Shown: in pieces, positions 6,860 to 12,013 of the stretch
Position numbering within the stretch: the stretch's first letter is position 1
Layout: every line of letters starts with the position of its first letter
From: CAVSUR01 sp052143655
Lineage (GTDB): Bacteria > Actinomycetota > Actinomycetes > Streptosporangiales > Streptosporangiaceae
NCBI GenBank assembly: GCA_052143655.1
Contig: JBKQSL010000133.1
Coordinates: 1 to 13,471, forward strand
Length of the DNA stretch: 13,471 nucleotides
Direction: 5' to 3'
Program-made: the position numbers and the translations under genes
Notes under the pieces: model-generated
What the model was told of the DNA's origin: nothing
Seen by the model: the letters and a program-made list of their open reading frames with translations, nothing else
Databases searched by the model: none

Positions 6860-8386
6860 TCAGCGGAACGGGTAGCCGCGGCCGGCCGGCCCGACGGCGA
6901 ACGCCCGCAGCACGTTAGACGTGGCGGTCTCGATGACCGCTCGCGCATGAGCGTCCGGAGCCGGCCCGCGGCCCGCGCAGATCCCGCCGGGCAGTGCACA
7001 GGTCCAGTTCTGCGTCCCCGCGTCGAACACCCCCGCGCCGCTGTGCGCGACGTAGTAGGTCACGCTGCTGCGGCGGACCGGCCCGCCGCAGGGCACCGGC
7101 GAGCTGGCGAGCACCTGCAGCCGGGCTGGCCGCCGCCCGCCCGGGACCGCACCGCCCGGGACCGCACCGCCCGGGGGCGCACCGCCCGGGGGCGCCCAGT
7201 CGACGGCCGGCCCGACGAGGCCGGGCAGCGACTGGCCCAGCCGCGCGCCGGTGGCGGCCCACAGCCAGCTGCCCGGGTCGGTGATGACCAGCGGCTGGTT
7301 CTGGCGCAGCGTGCAGCCGTAGGACTGGCCGGTGAGCAGCCGCTGTGCCGCGGCGTCCGGACCGGGCCCGGTCACCGCGCTCCGGTCCGGGCCGAGCGGC
7401 GACGGCTCCAGCGCGATCGTGCGCGAGGCTGCGCCGGCCCCCAGGAAGGCCAGGTTGGTGCCGCGATTGCGGGCCCGGGTCACCGCGGCGCGCATGGCCG
7501 GCGACCAGTACTGGTCGGACGCCTCGCTCACCACCGCCCGCGCCCCGGCCAGCACGCCCCGGTAGCGCTGCAGGTCGATGCTGGTGAGGTAGGCCAGCGG
7601 CATGTTCAGCTGCGCCGCCAGCGTGACGACGGGCAGCTCATCCTGCAGGTACGGCCCGGCGCCGTCGCCGCTGGCCAGCGGCCGGTCGAAGCTGAACTGG
7701 CGCGCCTGGGCCGGCCCGCCGGGGCTGCTGACGCCGCCGCCCCAGTCATTGCCGGCCTGGTAGGACGTCACCGGCTGCAGCAGCACAATCCGGCCGGTCA
7801 CCGAGGGGGAGCGGATCACGATCGGCACGTAGCTCTGCACGCCGCTGGCGGCATCCAGCCGCAGCAGGTAGGAGCCGGGCGGCCAGCCGCCGGTGCGCAC
7901 GGTGAGGCTGGGCTGCCACGATGCCGCCGTCGCCCCGGGCTGCCCGGCCCGCGGGGCCGGCTGCGAGTGCCCGGCGACGGCGGGCGAGGTCCAGACCAGC
8001 GACGCCTGCGCGCCGTGATACCAGCCCATCCGCAGCGCCAGCACCCGGAAGCTGCCCGCGGTCGTGGAGACGAACAGCCGGAACGAGCCGCCCGGCAGCA
8101 CGTCGGTCCGGTCGGCGAAGCCCGCCAGCTGGCCGGGCCTGGCCGGCCGGGTGATCCGCCAGTGCCAGTACGGCGGCAGCCGGTCCGGCTGGGCCAGCTG
8201 CTGCGCGGACACCGCGGTCAGCGGTGCCGCGGTGCTGCCCTGGCTGGCGCCGCCCTGCCCGTTGCGGGCCTGGGCTGAGCCGCCGGAGCACGCCGTGAGC
8301 GAGGCGGCCAGCAGCACCGCCGCGATCACCCCAGCCGCGCGCCAGCGGCCCGGCGGCGGCCCGCAAAACGGGCGTTTGTCAGGCAT
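6860..8386 (-). CDS. Lipoprotein related to the N,N-dimethylformamidase beta-subunit family
   Basis: A 508-aa protein with a lipoprotein signal: basic n-region, hydrophobic segment GVIAAVLLAASL (19-30) and lipobox LTAC with Cys33, so it is likely anchored outside the membrane. Residues 88-134 (GFADRTDVLPGGSFRLFVST, then the RMGWYHG motif) match the N-terminal jelly-roll-like part common in DMFase-beta-like proteins. Residues 268-325 (SIDLQRYRGVL, SEASDQYWSPAMRAAV, NLAFLGAGA) and 443-462 (TYYVAHSGAGVFDAGTQNWT) match the C-terminal domain. As I remember it, relatives usually have HDEYWS where this has SDQYWS, so enzymatic activity is doubtful. ATG 8386 is preferred: GGATGG lies 5 nt upstream and it gives a compact signal peptide. 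ATGs at 8395, 8407 and 8425 are also in frame. A Pro-Gly repeat sits at about 398-417. No function is proven for this branch; amidase activity should not be assumed. Confidence 0.82.
   Translation of the reverse strand: MPDKRPFCGPPPGRWRAAGVIAAVLLAASLTACSGGSAQARNGQGGASQGSTAAPLTAVSAQQLAQPDRLPPYWHWRITRPARPGQLAGFADRTDVLPGGSFRLFVSTTAGSFRVLALRMGWYHGAQASLVWTSPAVAGHSQPAPRAGQPGATAASWQPSLTVRTGGWPPGSYLLRLDAASGVQSYVPIVIRSPSVTGRIVLLQPVTSYQAGNDWGGGVSSPGGPAQARQFSFDRPLASGDGAGPYLQDELPVVTLAAQLNMPLAYLTSIDLQRYRGVLAGARAVVSEASDQYWSPAMRAAVTRARNRGTNLAFLGAGAASRTIALEPSPLGPDRSAVTGPGPDAAAQRLLTGQSYGCTLRQNQPLVITDPGSWLWAATGARLGQSLPGLVGPAVDWAPPGGAPPGGAVPGGAVPGGRRPARLQVLASSPVPCGGPVRRSSVTYYVAHSGAGVFDAGTQNWTCALPGGICAGRGPAPDAHARAVIETATSNVLRAFAVGPAGRGYPFR
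7139..7198. repeat. Four 15-bp tandem repeats inside the lipoprotein gene
   Basis: Units begin at 7139, 7154, 7169 and 7184. The first two read GCCCGGGACCGCACC; the last two have GGC in place of ACC in the middle, and the final unit ends differently. In the encoded protein they give a Gly-Gly-Ala-Pro/Val-Pro run (about residues 398-417). The in-frame 5-codon period would allow length change without a frameshift. Confidence 0.9.
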
Positions 8387-8403
8387 AACTACCATCCGTA
8401 GTT
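8387..8403. promoter_or_regulatory. Inverted repeat abutting the lipoprotein start codon
   Basis: AACTAC (8387-8392) and GTAGTT (8398-8403) are perfect 6-bp arms around 5 nt, directly upstream of the chosen ATG and covering its GGATGG ribosome binding site. On the minus strand a TTGAGA (8417-8422) lies 16 nt before TACGGA (8395-8400), a weak promoter-like pair that overlaps the repeat. The site may be an operator or an RNA hairpin hiding the ribosome binding site. The short arms keep confidence low. Confidence 0.3.
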
Positions 8404-8496
8404 GCATCGTTACGCGTCTCAACATACGCCGGGACCGCGCCGACGCGCGGGCGCACGGGGCAAGCCGGCCTCTCGCCGCAGACGGCCGCGCCCCGG

Positions 8497-8837
8497 GTGA
8501 CCGACGCGGCGCTCGATGCCCGCGCGTGCCGAGGCCGCCGCGCGCGGGCAGCAGAACATCGAGTTCGTGGTCGCCCGGCTGGGCGCACGCCGCCGGATAC
8601 GCCGAGGTCACCGCCAGCGCCAGCACGTGGTGCTTCGCCACCCCGGCCGACCGCGGCTGGTGGGGCGGCATGTGGGCGGATCGCATCCTGCAGTCCGACC
8701 TCGCCCGGCAGCTCCAGCGTGACGGGCTGGCCAGCCAGCGGCGGCTCGAGGAGATCTCCGTGGCCTGGCGCTCCTGGGCCGCCGACAGCGACGGCTGGCT
8801 GGCCATCGTGCACGGCGAGATCCTGCACACGGCCTGA
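8497..8837 (+). pseudogene. Decayed class I SAM-dependent methyltransferase
   Basis: Three pieces in different frames read like one methyltransferase. From about 8497 the frame gives TDAALDARA. After a shift near 8525 the next frame gives ARAEAAARGQQNIEFVV (about 8519-8570), which resembles the post-motif-I segment of SAM methyltransferases. After another shift near 8590 a third frame gives AGYAEVTASASTWCFATP and continues to a TGA at 8835-8837 with GGMWADR, LEEISVAWRSWAADSDGW and HGEIL. That is the C-terminal tail I associate with actinobacterial methyltransferase-11-type enzymes of about 270 aa. The glycine-rich SAM motif I and the roughly 100 or more residues normally between the NIEF segment and the tail are absent, so there is an internal deletion as well as frame damage. 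The long frame open through it on the plus strand is antisense to the lipoprotein gene and is not a gene. It lies convergent with the deacetylase gene (23 bp between stops). Confidence 0.75.
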
Positions 8838-8860
8838 GCGCCGGTCGCCCCCGCGAGCCG

Positions 8861-9715
8861 CTACAGCACGACGAAGCGGTAGTGGTGCGCGCGGAAGAAC
8901 CGGATGATCGTCGGCAGCGCCTTGGCGGTGGCCGGGTTTCCGGTCGGCTGGTTGTGCATCAGCACGACCGGGTTGCGCAGCGCGCCGCCTTCCTCCTCGG
9001 CGAGCCGGATGATCCGGTGCACCCAGTAGGAGGAGCCCGAGCCGTCGGCCATCCAGTCCTGGGTGTCGACCGACCACATCCACACCGCCAGGCGGCGGTG
9101 CCGGGCCAGGCTCAGGGTCGTCGAGTTGTAGTCGCCGTACGGCGGCCGGAACACGCACGGCACGAACCCGGTGAGAGATTTCTGCTCGATGCTCGTGCGA
9201 TACAGCTCGGCTGCCTGCTCCCGGCGGGTCAGCAGCGCCATGTCCGGGTGGTCCCAGGTGTGGTTGCCGATGGCGAAGCCGTCCCGGCCCTCCTCGCGGA
9301 CCAGGCTGGGGCGGGCAGCCTCGTTCTCGCCGATGTTGAAGAACGTGGCCGGGACGCGCTGCCTGCGCAAGATCGCCAGGATCCGCGACGTCGTCCGGCC
9401 GGGCCCGTCGTCGAAGGTGAGCGCCACGGTCTTGGCACGGCCCGGCGCGTAGTACTGCGGCCCGTAGGGCGGCCGCGGGCAGTGCGAGACCGCGAGTGGC
9501 CCGCGATAGGCGGGCGGCCGGGCGATCCGGCCGTCCGGCAGCCGCGCTGGCGGCCCGGCCGGCCCTTCGGTGAGCCGCCCGGTCCCCGGCGGCTGGGCGG
9601 CTGGCGACCCGCCTGCGGCCTGATGCCTGCTGGCGGCCGCCGCGGGAACTGCGGCTCCCATCATGAGGATCACCGCGCAGGCAAGTGCTGCCTGGCCGAT
9701 TCGAGTGGCATGCAT
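8861..9715 (-). CDS. Secreted polysaccharide deacetylase (NodB domain, CE4)
   Basis: A 284-aa protein with a signal peptide: Arg5, hydrophobic stretch 8-23 and an AAVPAAAA cleavage region at about 21-28, followed by a Pro/Gly/Ala-rich linker to about residue 75. The NodB domain has motif 1 TFDDGP (100-105, Asp102 catalytic base and Asp103 metal ligand), motif 2 NHTWDH (His152 and His156 metal ligands), motif 3 RPPYG (190-194), an aromatic motif 4 (SVDTQDW, 215-221) and motif 5 LMHN (His254). All catalytic positions appear intact, so it should remove N- or O-acetyl groups from peptidoglycan or another surface glycan; the substrate is not determinable. ATG 9715 is chosen because AAGGGGG lies 5 nt upstream and the signal peptide begins there. 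A longer open frame upstream runs opposite DUF1918 coding and lacks support. The DUF1918 gene is 113 bp upstream on the same strand. Confidence 0.93.
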   Translation of the reverse strand: MHATRIGQAALACAVILMMGAAVPAAAASRHQAAGGSPAAQPPGTGRLTEGPAGPPARLPDGRIARPPAYRGPLAVSHCPRPPYGPQYYAPGRAKTVALTFDDGPGRTTSRILAILRRQRVPATFFNIGENEAARPSLVREEGRDGFAIGNHTWDHPDMALLTRREQAAELYRTSIEQKSLTGFVPCVFRPPYGDYNSTTLSLARHRRLAVWMWSVDTQDWMADGSGSSYWVHRIIRLAEEEGGALRNPVVLMHNQPTGNPATAKALPTIIRFFRAHHYRFVVL

Positions 9716-9760
9716 CGAAACCCCCTTAGTCCCCTGGCCCGAGAGCGCCGTGCGCTCAGT

Positions 9761-9790
9761 GCCAGCCCGCGCCTGGCCAGCCCGCGCCTG
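9761..9790. repeat. 15-bp tandem duplication between the deacetylase and DUF1918 genes
   Basis: GCCAGCCCGCGCCTG occurs twice head to tail (9761-9775 and 9776-9790) in the 113-bp spacer upstream of the deacetylase. The likely reading is a recent slippage duplication in leader or promoter DNA. No known site type was recognised. Confidence 0.7.
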
Positions 9791-9828
9791 CGCGCGCCGC
9801 GCCGTGGGCGGCTGGCCGTCAGCGGCGG

Positions 9829-10044
9829 TCAGTGCTCCCGCGGGTCGGCGTGTGCCTTGTGCCGCACGCCGACGTGAATGCTCGACTCGGGCGTGATGAC
9901 CGCGTCGTAGTCGCCGGCCAGCCAGTGTACGACGTACTGCGGTGCTGCGGCCGCGCCGCGCAAGCTCACGACGGTACCGACCCGCGGGGCCTGGCTGATC
10001 TCCGTGCCCTCGACGATGATCTCGTCGCCGACCTCTGCGCCCAT
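9829..10044 (-). CDS. DUF1918 domain protein
   Basis: A 71-aa protein that matches the DUF1918 pattern. It has an opening VGDEIIVEG strand (residues 5-13), then RVGTVVSLRG (21-30), a YVVHWLAGDYDAVITP segment (37-52) with the conserved W and D, and a short His-rich tail. DUF1918 proteins are small SH3-like beta-barrel proteins common in actinobacteria, with no established biochemical role. The ATG at 10044 is the only sensible start; AGGAAG lies about 12 nt upstream, farther than usual. It is on the same strand as the deacetylase, 113 bp away, so co-transcription is possible but not shown. Confidence 0.88.
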   Translation of the reverse strand: MGAEVGDEIIVEGTEISQAPRVGTVVSLRGAAAAPQYVVHWLAGDYDAVITPESSIHVGVRHKAHADPREH

Positions 10045-10391
10045 GGTCAGCCGCCACTTCCTGCACCCAGCGAGCCGCAGTCCCGATGCGAGCTGCAGCC
10101 CCCTAGATACGACTGTCGCCGTGCGGGTGCTGCCCGCTCAGGGACCACCGGCCCGTGCAGGGGAGGCCTTTGTCCTTTTGCTGCCCGGGCGAGAAGAATT
10201 CCTGGCCGTTCCGGCAGCCTGCCCGGCCAGGAGAACAGCCCCCAGACGCGCTTGCGGGCGGCGCCATGATCCGGTGTGGATGATGATCGCCGCCCGCAAG
10301 CGGTTCACTGCTGTGCGCGAGTGCGGCCGCCGTCAGCCGCTTGCCGCGTCAGGCCGCCTCTCAGCAGCCGTCAACTCAGCAGCTGTGATGC
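10045..10391. other. Non-coding stretch between the DUF1918 and LysM protein genes
   Basis: 347 bp without a convincing gene on either strand; the open frames here lack family resemblance and overlap real genes in antisense. It should hold the DUF1918 promoter: a TATCTA-like box is visible on the minus strand near 10106-10111, without a good -35. It should also hold the end of the LysM gene transcript. The notable structure is the inverted repeat at 10249-10302. Confidence 0.6.
10249..10302. repeat. Perfect 15-bp inverted repeat, possible terminator of the LysM gene
   Basis: CGCTTGCGGGCGGCG (10249-10263) and CGCCGCCCGCAAGCG (10288-10302) are exact reverse complements around a 24-nt spacer. 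It begins 90 nt downstream of the leftward LysM/transglycosylase stop, where a terminator would lie. The long loop and lack of a T tract are not classical, so a protein-binding site or remnant of mobile DNA is also possible. Confidence 0.75.
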
Positions 10392-11006
10392 TCAGCAGCC
10401 GTCGTACGGGGCCCAGGGCGAGCTGCCGCTGGCGGCGTACGCCGTCTGGAACACCTGGTTCTGCTCGGCCGCCGAGGCGCCGCCGAAGTCCGCCGGGTTC
10501 CCGCCGTTGGCCACCCAGGTGGAGTAGCTGAACTGGTACAGGCCGTAGTGGCCGGTCGAGTTCATCACCTGGGGGTTGCCGCCGCTCTCGGCGTTGATGA
10601 CGCACTGCTGGAACGAGCCGGGCGCGCCGGACGACACGGTTGCCGTGGCGGTGGCCTGCACCGGTGCCGCAGTGACGGCGGCGGGGGTTGCCGGGGCCTG
10701 CGGCTGCTGCACGTCCGCGGTCGCCTGGACCGGGGCGGCAACAGCGGCAACAGGAGCCGGGTGGTAGCGCGACGCCAGCCGAACGGCGGCGGCGGCGGAA
10801 GGCACCCGCAGGCGCTGCCCGATTCGCAGCACATTCGGGTTTGCGCCGATGGCCTTCCGGTTAGCCTCGTAGAGTCCCGGCCACTTGATGTGGTACCGGG
10901 AGGCAAGGCCGCTGAGGGTTTCGCCGGCATGCACGGTGACGTGCACGGGGGGTTTGGCGGCTGCTGCGCGGTGCTCGACCGCGGTAAGCATGGCGGCCAA
11001 ATGCAT
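10392..11006 (-). CDS. LysM plus transglycosylase-like (Rpf-type) cell-wall protein
   Basis: A 204-aa protein likely to act on peptidoglycan outside the membrane. A LysM domain occupies about residues 21-68 (VHAGETLSGLASRYHIKWPG, then a GQRLRVP end). An Ala/Pro/Val/Thr-rich linker (70-128) contains AAPVQATA twice. The C-terminal transglycosylase-like domain (about 130-204) has the catalytic-type Glu140 in CVINAESGGNP, the YGLYQFSYSTW core and the SPWAPYDGC end; Cys135 and Cys204 could form a disulfide. This matches resuscitation-promoting-factor-like lytic transglycosylases. ATG 11006 is favoured by AGGAGAGG 7 nt upstream. An in-frame GTG at 11033 would add MPSIRRGRS but has a poor ribosome site. 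With either start the signal peptide is weak (hydrophobic core of only about 8-10 residues before Glu-His-Arg), which is odd for a wall enzyme. Confidence 0.88.
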   Translation of the reverse strand: MHLAAMLTAVEHRAAAAKPPVHVTVHAGETLSGLASRYHIKWPGLYEANRKAIGANPNVLRIGQRLRVPSAAAAVRLASRYHPAPVAAVAAPVQATADVQQPQAPATPAAVTAAPVQATATATVSSGAPGSFQQCVINAESGGNPQVMNSTGHYGLYQFSYSTWVANGGNPADFGGASAAEQNQVFQTAYAASGSSPWAPYDGC

Positions 11007-11013
11007 GGACCGT

Positions 11014-11021
11014 CCTCTCCT
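11014..11021 (-). promoter_or_regulatory. Ribosome binding site of the LysM gene
   Basis: AGGAGAGG on the minus strand is 7 nt before ATG 11006. The site lies inside what would be coding sequence from the alternative GTG at 11033, and so supports the shorter protein. Confidence 0.7.
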
Positions 11022-11261
11022 GATCGAGGGCACGATCCGCTACCTGCGCGGTGCAGCCGGGGTTAGGGGTCTGCCATCCTGCCCTCATCTCGTGGGGTTC
11101 CGGTGGAACATATCGATGCGTGCACGTAACGACAAATTCATCCCCCGTTGAGGCAGACGTCCTGAAGATCCTTTCTTCCCCCCGACCCCCCGTGTTCTCG
11201 CAGGTCAGCACGTGAGAGCTGGATTCGGCCAGGCGTGCCGGAAAAAATGTTGGCCGCTTCG

Positions 11262-11272
11262 TTGACTGTCAA
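11262..11272. promoter_or_regulatory. Candidate MarR operator (TTGAC-T-GTCAA)
   Basis: A perfect palindrome, TTGAC and GTCAA around one base, lies just upstream of the MarR promoter. A further TTGATCA (11278-11284) follows 5 nt later and overlaps the -35. TTGA/TCAA half-sites near their own promoter are common for autoregulated MarR proteins. Binding is inferred. Confidence 0.45.
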
Positions 11273-11277
11273 GAAAA

Positions 11278-11306
11278 TTGATCATGAGGTCGGCGCAGCG
11301 TAACGT
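11278..11306 (+). promoter_or_regulatory. Leaderless promoter of the MarR gene
   Basis: -35 TTGATC (11278-11283), 17-bp spacer, -10 TAACGT (11301-11306), then 6 nt to the ATG at 11313. This puts transcription start at or beside the A of the start codon, and no Shine-Dalgarno is present. Both points agree with a leaderless mRNA. Confidence 0.55.
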
Positions 11307-11312
11307 TCCCTC

Positions 11313-11762
11313 ATGACCGTCCCGGTAGCGCCCGCCGATGTCGCGACCCCGGCCCTGCTGCGGGCAGCGCGGCGCACCTACGTGCGCGCCGTGAACGCCC
11401 GGCTGGCCCAGATCGGATATACTGACCTGCCGCGCAACGGCCCGTTCATCCTCGGCGGGATGGCCACGCCCGGCGGCTCGGCCACCGACGTCATCGACGC
11501 CCTGGGCGTCAGCAGGCAGGCGGCCAGCCAGCTGATCGATACCCTGGTCAGCCGCGGCTACCTGCACCGGGACACCGACCAGGCCGACCGCCGCCGGATG
11601 GTGCTCCGGCTCACCGAGCGCGGCCGGGCCGCGGGCATGGCGGTCCGCGCGGGCGTCGCCGACATCGACGGCACCCTCGCCCGGGTGATCACGCCGGCTG
11701 AGATGGCAGGACTGCGGGCCGGGCTGATCGCGCTGGCCGGGATTAGGGCTCGCAAGAGGTAG
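11313..11762 (+). CDS. MarR-family transcriptional regulator
   Basis: A 149-aa winged-helix DNA-binding protein that should act as a dimer. The helix-turn-helix region is about residues 57-83 (TDVIDALGVSRQAASQLI, then a second helix). The wing follows with the MarR-type pattern DTDQADRRRMVLRLTERG (87-104). The flanking N- and C-terminal helices would form the dimer interface. The ligand is unknown. The start lacks a Shine-Dalgarno but fits a leaderless transcript. The neighbouring palindromes suggest autoregulation, and possibly control of the LysM gene (divergent) or the arc remnant and arcB (downstream). MarR length and motif order are normal, and nothing looks broken. Confidence 0.88.
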   Translation: MTVPVAPADVATPALLRAARRTYVRAVNARLAQIGYTDLPRNGPFILGGMATPGGSATDVIDALGVSRQAASQLIDTLVSRGYLHRDTDQADRRRMVLRLTERGRAAGMAVRAGVADIDGTLARVITPAEMAGLRAGLIALAGIRARKR

Positions 11763-11795
11763 CTCCCGGAAGGCTGCGCCGCCTGCAACGGTCCA

Positions 11796-11821
11796 GGGCG
11801 TGCGTCTAGGGCGTGCGTCTA
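11796..11821. repeat. Tandem 13-bp repeat after the MarR gene
   Basis: GGGCGTGCGTCTA occurs twice head to tail (11796-11808 and 11809-11821), running directly into the 20-bp palindrome and close to the point where arginine deiminase homology begins. It may mark slippage or the junction of the deletion that removed most of arcA. Confidence 0.85.
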
Positions 11822-11838
11822 GCTATAGCTATAGCTAG
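11819..11838. promoter_or_regulatory. Perfect 20-bp AT-rich palindrome
   Basis: CTAGCTATAGCTATAGCTAG is identical to its own reverse complement. Its AT content stands out in this GC-rich window. Size and symmetry suit a dimeric regulator site, such as for the MarR protein encoded 57 bp upstream, but a cruciform or chance product of GCTATA slippage is also possible. The frame reading into the arcA remnant has TAG stops inside it. Confidence 0.6.
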
Positions 11839-11840
11839 CG

Positions 11841-12002
11841 GTCGACCCCGGCGTCATAGTCGGATATGAGCGCAACACCGCCACGAATACCATGCTGCGC
11901 AAGCACGGCATCGAGGTCAGCACCGTGCCCGGCGAGGAACTCGGCCGGGGTCGCGGCGGCCCGCGCTGCATGACTTGCCCGATCGAGCGGGACCCGGCGT
12001 GA
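11841..12002 (+). pseudogene. arcA: C-terminal remnant of arginine deiminase
   Basis: 53 codons plus TGA encode VDPGVIVGYERNTATNTMLR, then KHGIEVSTVPGEELGRGRGG and PRCMTCPIERDPA. This is the conserved end of arginine deiminase, including the GRGRGG-x-x-CMTCP segment with the catalytic Cys. A full enzyme is about 400 residues; everything before this point is missing. In-frame TAG codons and unrelated repeats lie immediately upstream, and the only internal ATG is well inside the motif region, so it cannot make an active deiminase. The stop lies 11 nt before the arcB-like start, the spacing of a former arcA-arcB operon. The retained segment may be kept because it carries the arcB ribosome binding region, or the deletion may be recent (inference). 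Confidence 0.88.
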
Positions 12003-12003
12003 G

Positions 12004-12008
12004 AGGAG
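12004..12008 (+). promoter_or_regulatory. Ribosome binding site of the arcB-like gene
   Basis: AGGAG is 5 nt before ATG 12014, just after the arcA-remnant stop. It supports this start over an upstream in-frame start at 11975, which lies inside the arcA remnant. Confidence 0.75.
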
Positions 12009-12013
12009 CAGTA

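Larger units (their letters stand above)
11007..11312. other. Divergent intergenic region between the LysM and MarR genes
   Basis: 306 bp with no gene seen. The left part is the 5' leader of the leftward LysM gene. It contains two six-base G runs on the minus strand (11178-11183 and 11186-11191). The right part (about 11230-11312) is unusually AT-rich for this window and carries the MarR promoter and palindromes. Actinobacterial rpf genes often have a c-di-AMP riboswitch in such leaders; only scattered resemblance is visible here, so none is called. Confidence 0.6.

Noticed and set aside
6847..6890. Shared bidirectional terminator between the MGDG-type and lipoprotein genes
   Set aside because: GCCGGCC and GGCCGGC arms can pair, but the sequence is a GGCC-rich run with many equal pairings and a long loop, and most of it lies inside the lipoprotein gene.
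10190..10320. Insertion-sequence end or integrase site at the 15-bp inverted repeat
   Set aside because: No transposase or integrase fragment, target-site duplication or tRNA is visible nearby.
10004..10531. Rightward open frame across the gene-free stretch
   Set aside because: It overlaps the DUF1918 and LysM genes in antisense, shows no domain and has no ribosome site.
11007..11220. c-di-AMP riboswitch upstream of the LysM/Rpf-type gene
   Set aside because: Short pieces such as a CGGGGGA-TGAAT stretch and CTAACC recall the motif, but spacing and flanking helices could not be matched by eye.
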